From an uncultured Bacilli bacterium (GTDB lineage Bacteria > Bacillota_I > Bacilli_A > RF39 > UBA660), in assembly GCA_947629255.1 (NCBI GenBank), contig CANRDF010000005.1, positions 1-48,013 on the forward strand: 48,013 nucleotides of DNA, in the 5' to 3' direction. Position numbers and translations under genes: made by a program. Each line of letters begins with the position of its first letter. Within the stretch, counting starts at the first letter, position 1. Positions 41,715-48,013 of this stretch are shown in pieces. Under the pieces are notes generated by a model. It did not search any database and was not told the origin of the DNA. It saw nothing but the letters and a program-made list of their open reading frames with translations.

Positions 41715-41730
41715 AAAGGGAATTTGAACT

Positions 41731-41967
41731 ATGAATAAGGAAATTGCTAAATATGCAGATGAAATGCAAAAATTAAAATATTATTGCCCACATTGCAGTC
41801 ACCCAAATGTATTCACAAGCGGTGAAGATAGAAAATTATGTTCCTATTGCGGACATTATTATAGCAAGCCAAAGCATTCAGTATATGAAGCTAGTTGCAT
41901 AGCAAGAATAAAAATTACTTATGAAAAATTTTTAATGAAGAAGGAAGGAATGGAAAATGGAATTTAA
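41731..41967 (+). CDS. Small zinc-ribbon phage protein
   Basis: 78 residues with YYCPHCSHPNVF and LCSYCGHYYSK, a two-pair zinc ribbon, and a basic helical end. GAAAGGGAA is upstream. It overlaps the next gene by 11 bases. Function unknown. Confidence 0.65.
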   Translation: MNKEIAKYADEMQKLKYYCPHCSHPNVFTSGEDRKLCSYCGHYYSKPKHSVYEASCIARIKITYEKFLMKKEGMENGI

Positions 41968-42475
41968 TAAAGAAAACATTAGACCTGGAATGAAGGTAAA
42001 AATCAAAAATAGACATGGTGACAGTTGGGATGTTTGTGGAGAAATGGACTACTTGAAAGGTACAATCATTGAAGTAAATAAAGTTTTGGAAGATTGCTTT
42101 TACGTTAAAAATAAAAATGAAGATGATATTTGGATTTTAAAATATGACGACATAGAAAACATTGTCTTTACAAAAGAAGATTTACAAGAAGGAGATATTG
42201 TTACAGACAGAAAAGGTGACAAATCAATATATTGCGAAACAGCTAAAGAAAATTTTTTTAAGGGGTACACGGCAGAAATAGATTATTTTGATAACAATTT
42301 AAAAGATAAAGATGGCGAAATTGAATATGACATTGTTAAAGTAGAACGTCCTGTTAAGTTAGAAACAATATGGGAAAGACAAGAAAATGAAACAGTAGAA
42401 ATGACTATTCAAGAATTAGAAGAAAAGCTCGGTATAGAAAAAGGGAAATTGAGAGTTAAAGGAGTACAAGATTAA
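41957..42475 (+). CDS. Phage protein with SH3/MIB-like N-terminus
   Basis: 172 residues. IRPGMKVKIKNRHGDSWDVCGEMDYLKGTIIEVNK looks like a small SH3/MIB-HERC2-like barrel, and YDDIENIVFTKEDLQEGDIVTDRKGD may repeat such a fold. Function unknown. The stop overlaps the start of the next gene (taATGg) by one base. Confidence 0.55.
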   Translation: MEFNKENIRPGMKVKIKNRHGDSWDVCGEMDYLKGTIIEVNKVLEDCFYVKNKNEDDIWILKYDDIENIVFTKEDLQEGDIVTDRKGDKSIYCETAKENFFKGYTAEIDYFDNNLKDKDGEIEYDIVKVERPVKLETIWERQENETVEMTIQELEEKLGIEKGKLRVKGVQD

Positions 42476-42675
42476 TGGAGCATGAGAAGAAAAAATGGAA
42501 TTACAAAGTAGATATTAAAATGAACTTAGAAATTGAATTTCCAAAAAATACAGCTTTAGATGATGTAGAATCAGAAATTCTTGATTATTTAGAAGAATTT
42601 AAAGTTTTTTTAGAAGGTAAAGAAATCACAGATAAAAAGGTGTTTCTAGTAGATTTATATGAGGAGGAAAATTAA
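42475..42675 (+). CDS. Small acidic phage protein
   Basis: 66 residues, a beta-then-helix-then-beta pattern (YKVDIKMNLEIEFPKNTALDDVESEILDYLEEFKV). Function unknown. The next gene starts directly after its stop. Confidence 0.6.
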   Translation: MEHEKKKWNYKVDIKMNLEIEFPKNTALDDVESEILDYLEEFKVFLEGKEITDKKVFLVDLYEEEN

Positions 42676-43668
42676 ATGATAAAGAAACCATGTGAAATGA
42701 AACAAACAAAAAAGAAAATTAGAATTTTATTAGCGGGATTTCCAGGAATTGGAAAAACTACTTTAGCATTATCTGCACCAAAACCACTTCATATTGATGT
42801 AGATAGAGGTGTAGACAGAGTAAGAGCAAACGATAGAAAAGATTTTACTCAACCAGCAACATATGAAGAACTATTACAAGATTTAAAAAGTGATTTAAGT
42901 GACTATGAAACTTTAGTATTTGATACAGGTGGAAAGCTACTTGACTTAATGAAACCATATGTTATTAAGCAAGATAGTAAAAACGGTCAAAAAGATGGTG
43001 AAACGTTGTCTATTAAAGGTTATGGAGCTGTAGGAAAAGAGTTTCAAAGATTAATGGATTATGCGTTTTACACTTTAAATAAAAATGTGGTAGTAATCTT
43101 CCATGCAAAAGAAGATAAAGACGGAGAAGCAACTAAGTTGAGAATTTTAGTAGAAGGAAGTACTAAAGATAATGTATGGCAGCCAATGGATCTAGGCGGA
43201 TTTATAGAAATGTACAATGGTAAAAGAACTATTGGCTTTGATAACTGCGAACGTTATTATGCAAAAGGAACACACGGAATTAAAGGTATTATTGAACTTC
43301 CAGACTTAGAGAATCCAAATATTCAAAATGACTTTTTAACAAAATTATTTGATAAGGTAAACGAGAACATTTCAAAAGAAACAGAGTATTTTGAAAGTCA
43401 AAAAGAAGATTATGAAAAAGTTATGAATGAAGTATCTCCAATGATTGAAAAGATGACTGAAAAAAATACTGAAGAAGTCATGAATGCAATCAAAAATGCA
43501 AAGCACATTTTAACTTCTGAAAAAGAATTAAAGCATAAGTTTAAATTAAAAATTGAAGAGTTAGGAATGGTTTGGAACAAAGATACTAAACAATATGAAA
43601 AGAAAGAAGAAGAGGTTAAAGAAGATGGAACAAAAGAAATATCTGATAACACCGAGCCTTCTAAATAG
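42676..43668 (+). CDS. Sak4-like RecA-fold ATPase (AAA_24)
   Basis: 330 residues. Walker A LLAGFPGIGKTTLAL (21-35), HIDVDRGVDRVR, Walker B ETLVFDTGGKLLDL, then VVVIFHAKED as in the Sak4/AAA_24 phage nucleotide-binding family, which helps single-strand annealing and recombination with SSB. The last 90 residues are a charged helical tail. The nuclease and SSB genes downstream fit a recombination module. GAGGAG is upstream; its end overlaps the nuclease gene by 44 bases. Confidence 0.85.
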   Translation: MIKKPCEMKQTKKKIRILLAGFPGIGKTTLALSAPKPLHIDVDRGVDRVRANDRKDFTQPATYEELLQDLKSDLSDYETLVFDTGGKLLDLMKPYVIKQDSKNGQKDGETLSIKGYGAVGKEFQRLMDYAFYTLNKNVVVIFHAKEDKDGEATKLRILVEGSTKDNVWQPMDLGGFIEMYNGKRTIGFDNCERYYAKGTHGIKGIIELPDLENPNIQNDFLTKLFDKVNENISKETEYFESQKEDYEKVMNEVSPMIEKMTEKNTEEVMNAIKNAKHILTSEKELKHKFKLKIEELGMVWNKDTKQYEKKEEEVKEDGTKEISDNTEPSK

Positions 43669-44203
43669 TTGGAAATATGCAATTAGTTTAAATAATGAAT
43701 ATGGTAATTTGGAGGACTTTAAAAAAGTCCTTTCCAAAGAACCAATGCAAGAAACAGAGGCAATAAAAACTGGATTTCAATTTGAAGATTTTATGATAAA
43801 TAACTATGATGCAACTAAAAATGGTTGTTACCAAGTTAAATTATATAAAAATATCACTACAAAAACAGGTAATTATGTATTGTATGGACGGTTAGATTGT
43901 CTTAAATGTGGAACTATTTATGATTACAAGCACAAAGGTAGTTATGATGTAGGAGACTTTCAAGATAGCTATCAGCATCCAGTTTACTTTGAAATATGTC
44001 CTGAAGCAAATAAATTTGAATACTTAATATGCGATAACTACAAAGAAGGAAAAGAACTTCAAGAATTAAATATATATCATGAAGTTTATTTAAAAGAAGA
44101 TATCAAAATGAACATAGGTGAAGAAATAGATCATTTTATAAATTGGTTGAAAACTAATGAATTGTATGACTTATTTTGTGAAAAATGGGAAAGCAAATAT
44201 TAA
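43625..44203 (+). CDS. PD-(D/E)XK nuclease
   Basis: 192 residues from ATG 43625 (GAGG nine bases upstream). Motif residues: Glu in TGFQFEDFMI, Asp in LYGRLDCLK and the DYK of TIYDYKHKGSYD, the usual pattern of RecB-like/Cas4-like phage exonucleases. The DFQDSYQHPVYFEI segment gives a later QxxxY-like motif. It overlaps the Sak4-like gene and likely works with it and SSB in phage recombination. Confidence 0.8.
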   Translation: MEQKKYLITPSLLNSWKYAISLNNEYGNLEDFKKVLSKEPMQETEAIKTGFQFEDFMINNYDATKNGCYQVKLYKNITTKTGNYVLYGRLDCLKCGTIYDYKHKGSYDVGDFQDSYQHPVYFEICPEANKFEYLICDNYKEGKELQELNIYHEVYLKEDIKMNIGEEIDHFINWLKTNELYDLFCEKWESKY

Positions 44204-44233
44204 AGAAAAAGAAAGTAAGAAAGAGGTAGAAAT

Positions 44234-44683
44234 ATGAATTTTTTAGATATTATTTTAATTATAATAAATGTAATACTTTTTATTATAGGAATTATAACTA
44301 TAATCCTAGCAATTATTGATTGGAACACCCCATGGAGTGATGCTAAATTTTATTGCGGTATGTATTGGTTATTTTATGTATTTGTAGGAGTGTTTTTTAT
44401 ACTTGGATTTGTTGTTGTGGATAAAAGTAGTGGAACAACAGTTGGAATAGTAACGAGTGTAGATAAAAACTTTTTTGGTACCACAGCATTATATATAAAA
44501 ACAAGTGAAAATGAACAAGAAAAATATTGTATTGAAAATGAAGAAGTGGCTGAAGTCGCTAAAAATCTAATTGGAAAAAATGTGAAAATTAGTTATGGAG
44601 AAAGAGTAGGATTTTATTCTACAGGAAAATGTCATCAAGCACCAGTAGAAAGTATTAAAATACAAGAATTAAATAAGGACTAA
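44234..44683 (+). CDS. Small phage membrane protein
   Basis: 149 residues: two to three membrane helices (LDIILIIINVILFIIGIITIILAII and GMYWLFYVFVGVFFILGFVVV), then a beta-rich domain (GTTVGIVTSVDKNFFGTTALYIKTSE...YGERVGFYSTGKCHQAPVESI). GAAAGAGG is upstream. Function unknown; it sits within the recombination module. Confidence 0.65.
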   Translation: MNFLDIILIIINVILFIIGIITIILAIIDWNTPWSDAKFYCGMYWLFYVFVGVFFILGFVVVDKSSGTTVGIVTSVDKNFFGTTALYIKTSENEQEKYCIENEEVAEVAKNLIGKNVKISYGERVGFYSTGKCHQAPVESIKIQELNKD

Positions 44684-44684
44684 T

Positions 44685-45152
44685 ATGGAAAAGAAGACAT
44701 TCACAGGTACAATTGAAGAAATTAAACAATTCTTATTTAAATTTGATAAAACCATGGAATATGATATCACGATTGATAAGCATAGAAACAAAAGAAGTTT
44801 GAATGCAAATGCTTATTCTTGGGTATTACAAAATGAAATTGCAAATCGGTTAAGGTTATCAAAAGAAGAAGTTCATTTTCAAATGTTAAAGGATTATGGA
44901 CAACGACAGGCAGAATTAACAATATATGGTGATAAACCTTGCACTGACTATTATGAAAAATTAGGAATTATAAATTTTAAAGGAAACACTTATGTGAGTT
45001 GGATGGTTTATAAACCAACACACAAATACAATTCAAAAGAAATGTCAATTTTTATTGACGGAGTAGTACAAGAAGCAAGAAATTTAGGAATTGAAACTTT
45101 AGAAGATAAAGAAATAAAAGAAATGATAGAGGAGATGGAAAAATATGAATAA
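44685..45152 (+). CDS. NinB-like phage recombination-associated protein
   Basis: 155 residues. ITIDKHRNKRSLNANAYSWVLQNEIANRLRLSKEEVHFQMLKDYG matches the RSLxANAYxW block of phage NinB/HNHc-type proteins, and KEMSIFIDGVVQEARNLGIET the C-terminal end of such proteins. The exact role is unknown; NinB binds single-stranded DNA. ATG overlaps the SSB gene by eight bases at its end. Confidence 0.6.
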   Translation: MEKKTFTGTIEEIKQFLFKFDKTMEYDITIDKHRNKRSLNANAYSWVLQNEIANRLRLSKEEVHFQMLKDYGQRQAELTIYGDKPCTDYYEKLGIINFKGNTYVSWMVYKPTHKYNSKEMSIFIDGVVQEARNLGIETLEDKEIKEMIEEMEKYE

Positions 45153-45597
45153 AGTAATTTTAATTGGAAGATTAGCAAGAGACCCAGAACTAAGATATAC
45201 AGAAAGCGGCAAAGCTTATGTAAGATTTACAATAGCAATCAATAGAGGAAAAAATCAAAATGGCGATGATTTGGGAGCGGATTTCATCAATTGCTTTGCA
45301 TGGGAAAAGCTAGCTGAAAACATTAATAAATATACAAAAAAAGGAAGCAAGGTAGGTATAAGTGGAAAGATTAGAGTAACATCAAAACCACTAGATGACG
45401 GGACGAAAAAGTATTTTACAGAAATTCAAGTAACAGAGCTGGAGTTTTTAGATAGGAAACCAAAAGAAGAAACACCACCATATGGAGAACCTACCTCTGC
45501 AGATTCTGCAGAGACTATGCAGAGTACTGCAGAGATAACAGAAGATCCATTCGACAGTTTTGCTTCAGAAGTTAATCCAGACGACTTACCATTTTAG
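45145..45597 (+). CDS. ssb: Single-stranded DNA-binding protein
   Basis: 150 residues. Typical OB fold (MNKVILIGRLARDPELRYTESGKAYVRFTIAIN...DFINCFAWEKLAENINKYTKKGSKVGISGKI), a linker rich in Ser, Ala and Thr coded by repeated CTGCAGA words (about 45497-45535), and the acidic tip NPDDLPF that contacts replication and repair proteins. It serves phage replication and the recombination genes upstream. GGAGATGG precedes the ATG. Confidence 0.96.
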   Translation: MNKVILIGRLARDPELRYTESGKAYVRFTIAINRGKNQNGDDLGADFINCFAWEKLAENINKYTKKGSKVGISGKIRVTSKPLDDGTKKYFTEIQVTELEFLDRKPKEETPPYGEPTSADSAETMQSTAEITEDPFDSFASEVNPDDLPF

Positions 45598-45605
45598 GAG
45601 GTTTC

Positions 45606-46082
45606 ATGAAACAATATATTACAATGTATGAATTAATAGGGCTTATTAAAGATGATGAAGCACCTAAAAAAGTAAAAGACCCTGCCACTGATTTGATATA
45701 TGAATACGATGAAAAAGAAAAAAACTATTTTAGAAAGCCTGCGACAGATAAAGAAATTGCTCAACCTTATTATGGACTTTTTAATGATGATTATAATTTG
45801 ATGTTTAATTTAGATTATCCAGTTGAGACTATACCAGAAGAAAACGATGATGAATGGGAAGATATAGAATCATTAATGTGTTTAGATACACGAGAAACGT
45901 CTGATTGCATTTGCAAAATTCAAGATAAAATCAATGAACTTATTAAAAATCAAAAACACATAATTGAAAAAATGGAAAACGATTCTTACTTAGAAAATAA
46001 AATAAAGTCTGTTTTAACAAATGTTTCTATTAATGCTGAAATTCAAGAATTTTTAAGCAATTTAAAAAGAACGGGATTATAA
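45606..46082 (+). CDS. Hypothetical phage protein
   Basis: 158 residues, acidic. YITMYELIGLIKDDEAPKKVKDPATDLIYEYDE at the start is seen in many phage proteins of unknown function; the end is helical. GGAGG precedes the ATG, eight bases after ssb. Confidence 0.65.
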   Translation: MKQYITMYELIGLIKDDEAPKKVKDPATDLIYEYDEKEKNYFRKPATDKEIAQPYYGLFNDDYNLMFNLDYPVETIPEENDDEWEDIESLMCLDTRETSDCICKIQDKINELIKNQKHIIEKMENDSYLENKIKSVLTNVSINAEIQEFLSNLKRTGL

Positions 46083-46084
46083 AC

Positions 46085-46330
46085 ATGAAAAAGATTGAAA
46101 ATAAGCGATTACATTTATTTGTAAAATCGTTGGGATATACTGATGAAGATTATTTTAACGATTTTAAAGAACCTAAAGTACACTTTAATGTTAAATACAT
46201 GAAATTCACTAATGATATGGAAGAAAAATATTTGCAAGAAAAAAATATTCCAAGAATATTCGATTACAAAGATTTTGACAAATATTGTATAGATAGTTTA
46301 GGAAAATGGGAGAGTAAAGATGAAAGTTGA
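46085..46330 (+). CDS. Hypothetical phage protein
   Basis: 81 residues, charged (KRLHLFVKSLGYTDEDYFNDFKEPKVHFNVKYM). Two bases after the previous stop, and overlaps the next gene by 11. Function unknown. Confidence 0.55.
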   Translation: MKKIENKRLHLFVKSLGYTDEDYFNDFKEPKVHFNVKYMKFTNDMEEKYLQEKNIPRIFDYKDFDKYCIDSLGKWESKDES

Positions 46331-46583
46331 CTTATTAGAATATTTAGAAAATAAAATAGGAGATACAAGCTGGTATGGTGAAACTTATCATGACAATAAA
46401 TCAGCAAGTAATATGATGATTTTAGATAGCATTCTTACTGATATAGAAGATTTAAAAGAAAACTTATTATCTAGACTATATGAACATGAAGATTATAGAC
46501 AAGGTAATGCTTCTGCGGAACATTTACATAAACTTGCTATGAATATTTTAGAAAAGCACGGGAAAAAGTTGGAGGAAAAATAA
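46320..46583 (+). CDS. Hypothetical phage protein
   Basis: 87 residues, helical: LLEYLENKIGDTSWYGETYHDNKSASNMMILDSILTDIEDLKENLLSRLYEHEDYRQGNASAEHLHKLAMNIL. Function unknown. GGGAGAG is upstream of the ATG. Confidence 0.6.
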   Translation: MKVDLLEYLENKIGDTSWYGETYHDNKSASNMMILDSILTDIEDLKENLLSRLYEHEDYRQGNASAEHLHKLAMNILEKHGKKLEEK

Positions 46584-46584
46584 A

Positions 46585-46899
46585 ATGGAAATAATGATTG
46601 ATAATAATAAAAATGGTGAAGTATCATTAAAGGATTTATACGAAACAATTAAAAAAGAAGTAGAAAATAAAGAACTTGCTGAATTTATCGTTAAAGTGTT
46701 AAAAGATGAGAGAAAAGCCACAATTATGATGACGGATTATGTTGCAATGTTAAAAACTCAAATTGAACAATTAAAAAATCAAACACAAAAACTAGAAAAT
46801 CAAAATAAAGGAATTGAATATTTTAGTAACGGGCAACTTTTAGATGAAATATTTAAAAGATTGAATAAAATCGATTTGAAGAAATACAAAGATGAGTAG
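46585..46899 (+). CDS. Hypothetical phage protein, coiled coil
   Basis: 104 residues. VSLKDLYETIKKEVENKELAEFIVKVLKDERKATIMM then a coiled-coil AMLKTQIEQLKNQTQKLENQNKG. Function unknown. Its end overlaps the next gene by eight bases. Confidence 0.6.
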   Translation: MEIMIDNNKNGEVSLKDLYETIKKEVENKELAEFIVKVLKDERKATIMMTDYVAMLKTQIEQLKNQTQKLENQNKGIEYFSNGQLLDEIFKRLNKIDLKKYKDE

Positions 46900-47074
46900 G
46901 TCTTATCATTCAAAGCAACGCGGAATCCGAAAATTAAAAAATAAACTATACAAATCTTATTTACATTTATCTTTTGACGATATTTGGCATACTAAAAGAA
47001 AAGATAGAACTAAAAATAGACTCTTGCGAAAGAGACTGAAAAGAGAAGGTGAGAAAGATGTGGAAAATGACTAA
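46892..47074 (+). CDS. Small strongly basic phage protein
   Basis: 60 residues with many Lys and Arg (SYHSKQRGIRKLKNKLY...KRKDRTKNRLLRKRLKREGEK), so it may bind nucleic acid. Function unknown. Overlaps both neighbours. Confidence 0.55.
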   Translation: MSRSYHSKQRGIRKLKNKLYKSYLHLSFDDIWHTKRKDRTKNRLLRKRLKREGEKDVEND

Positions 47075-47465
47075 ATCTAATTATTATGAAGTTATAGAAG
47101 GAAAAACAATGTATTATGAAGATTATGTTAAAAAAATACAAAAAGAAATTGTCGAATTAAAAGAAAAATTAGATATAGCAGAAGCCAATTATGACATCAT
47201 CTATGGTTATTTTACACAAGTAAATGATTTGCTAGGAACAGAATTATGTGAAGAAGTTCTTGATAAGATTTTAAAATTGAAAAGAAACAATAATATTTTA
47301 ATTGAATTTGAAAAATGGTTTGAAGAAAGATATAGACAGCAAACTGAAACATTAAAGAAAATGGAAGAAGATAATATTGAAAAACGTTATGTAAAAGCAA
47401 GAAGATATTTAGTAGAAGAATGTTTAGATAAATTACAAGAATTGAAGAAAGAAGGTAAGAAATAA
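47058..47465 (+). CDS. Hypothetical phage protein, coiled coil
   Basis: 135 residues from ATG 47058 (AAGGTGAG eight bases upstream; ATG 47067 and GTG 47049 are alternatives). Mostly helical with heptads (YVKKIQKEIVELKEKLDIAEANY) and a charged end. Function unknown. Confidence 0.6.
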   Translation: MWKMTKSNYYEVIEGKTMYYEDYVKKIQKEIVELKEKLDIAEANYDIIYGYFTQVNDLLGTELCEEVLDKILKLKRNNNILIEFEKWFEERYRQQTETLKKMEEDNIEKRYVKARRYLVEECLDKLQELKKEGKK

Positions 47466-47731
47466 TGAATAAAGATATTACATTGGAAGATTTAGGATAT
47501 AAATTAATAACTAACAATGAAAAATATTTATCTTATGTTAAGGAATTTGTGTTTCCACTTGGCAGAGTATCTATTTTAGAAATTATATTTGACTTTTCTA
47601 TGAAAGATGTACAATTTTTTCATCATCAAAACGATAATTTTCTTAATGATAAGCCTTACACGATAAATGTTCAATTGTTACAAGCAATATATAACAAATG
47701 CAAAGAATTAGGGTGGTTAGATGAAAATTAA
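47465..47731 (+). CDS. Conserved hypothetical phage protein
   Basis: 88 residues. ITLEDLGYKLITNNEKYLSYVKE and the end INVQLLQAIYNKCKELGWLDEN resemble small early proteins found in many Bacillota phages. Function unknown. It starts at the stop of the previous gene (taATGa) and overlaps the next by 11. Confidence 0.65.
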   Translation: MNKDITLEDLGYKLITNNEKYLSYVKEFVFPLGRVSILEIIFDFSMKDVQFFHHQNDNFLNDKPYTINVQLLQAIYNKCKELGWLDEN

Positions 47732-47987
47732 TCTAAAAGACATCATTAAATTTCAATATTTAGAAATGGAACTATTCGAAATAGAAGATGATGATTATGT
47801 TGATTATCGAAGTGTTAGAGGAAAAGAAAGAGCAATTTATAATCGGCTTGAAAAAATAATTGATGATAAAGAAAAACAAAAAGAGATAAGAGATTGTATT
47901 TATAAAAACATGTGGAACACCGAGGATAATACTTTCAAACCAATTTGTGATGCTTTGAGAAAAAGGGGATATGAGGTGGTTAGATGA
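47721..47987 (+). CDS. Hypothetical phage protein
   Basis: 88 residues, charged, helical (YLEMELFEIEDDDYVDYRSVRGKERAIYNRLEKIIDDKEKQKEI). Function unknown. The stop overlaps the next start as ATGA. Confidence 0.6.
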   Translation: MKINLKDIIKFQYLEMELFEIEDDDYVDYRSVRGKERAIYNRLEKIIDDKEKQKEIRDCIYKNMWNTEDNTFKPICDALRKRGYEVVR

Positions 47988-48013
47988 ATAAAATAGAATT
48001 TGCAAAATTAAAT
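47984..48013 (+). CDS. Next phage gene, cut by the window edge
   Basis: The first ten codons (MNKIEFAKLN) of a gene starting in an ATGA overlap; GAGGTGG lies upstream. Too short to assign. Confidence 0.5.
   Translation, partial: MNKIEFAKLN

Larger units (their letters stand above)
35320..48013. mobile_element. Prophage, left part (right end outside the window)
   Basis: Signs: integrase at the left end facing outwards, CI-like S24 repressor and Cro-like gene divergent, then a rightward early operon with replication, recombination and SSB genes in short, overlapping order. The left boundary is set where the surface-protein frame departs from the expected sequence (about 35315-35335). attR, lysis and structural genes are not in the window, so the type cannot be told, though the gene set is that of a temperate tailed phage of Bacillota. 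Confidence 0.88.

Noticed and set aside
45490-45545. Regulatory repeat of CTGCAGA words
   Set aside because: They lie in the low-complexity linker of SSB and are explained by repeated Ser/Ala/Glu codons.

Overview
The window is AT-rich, densely coded bacterial DNA. TAG, TAA and TGA all act as ordinary stops and Shine-Dalgarno sites (AGGAGG type) are strong. SecA, FtsH, TilS, YitT, TrmB and an RF2 with the classical programmed frameshift point to a low-GC Bacillota, most likely a gut-associated Bacilli lineage of the RF39/CAG kind; this placement is inferred from gene content and style, not measured.

Layout. 1-2.2 kb: a complete ISAs1-family element (20-bp perfect ends, no target duplication) abutting the 3' part of an IS1182-type transposase. 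2.2-3.9 kb: a small XRE regulator divergent from a membrane-anchored surface protein gene that carries an in-frame TAG; near-identical operator-like promoters flank the regulator. 4.0-6.5 kb: secA. 6.5-7.4 kb: a frameshifted KilA-N gene. 7.6-10.4 kb: a LysR regulator divergent from a large protein whose C-terminal half matches DUF2099 (methanogenesis marker 8). 10.5-11.4 kb: a Fic protein with its own DNA-binding-like N-terminus and a palindrome inside a consensus promoter. 11.6-17.7 kb: a nucleotide/NAD cluster (HD hydrolase, small membrane protein, PnuC, deoxyribosyltransferase-like protein, PurA, dNMP-kinase-like protein, Zn-phospholipase-like protein, NrtR-like regulator, RdgB), with two operator-like repeats bracketing the pnuC promoter. 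17.8-22.2 kb: hypothetical genes, trmB, a YiiX-like hydrolase and two zinc-ribbon membrane proteins. 22.4-25.9 kb: a P-loop kinase overlapping a PBECR-like protein, a nested IS30-type element and a duplicated gene end. 26.1-31.6 kb: prfB (programmed +1 frameshift), a YitT protein, a 33-bp tandem repeat array, tilS and ftsH. 31.9-34.4 kb: hypothetical genes, a MazF/PemK-like locus and XRE copies, one decayed.

From about 35.3 kb to the window edge lies the left part of a prophage. It appears to have entered a second copy of the surface-protein gene, which loses its 3' end next to the integrase. Phage order: integrase, structured intergenic RNA candidate, TPR membrane protein, CI-type S24 repressor, Cro-like regulator, a small inverted-repeat element with its own leftward promoter, then a rightward early operon (replication-initiation-like protein, helicase loader, coiled-coil and zinc proteins, Sak4-like ATPase, PD-(D/E)XK nuclease, NinB-like protein, SSB, and a run of small unknown genes).

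The observations most worth a second look are the XRE/surface-protein modules with shared promoter design, the DUF2099 protein with its LysR partner, the pnuC operator pair with an NrtR-like regulator in the same cluster, the phased 33-bp repeats before tilS-ftsH, and two unannotated small transcription units in the prophage (36.6 kb and 38.6-38.8 kb).
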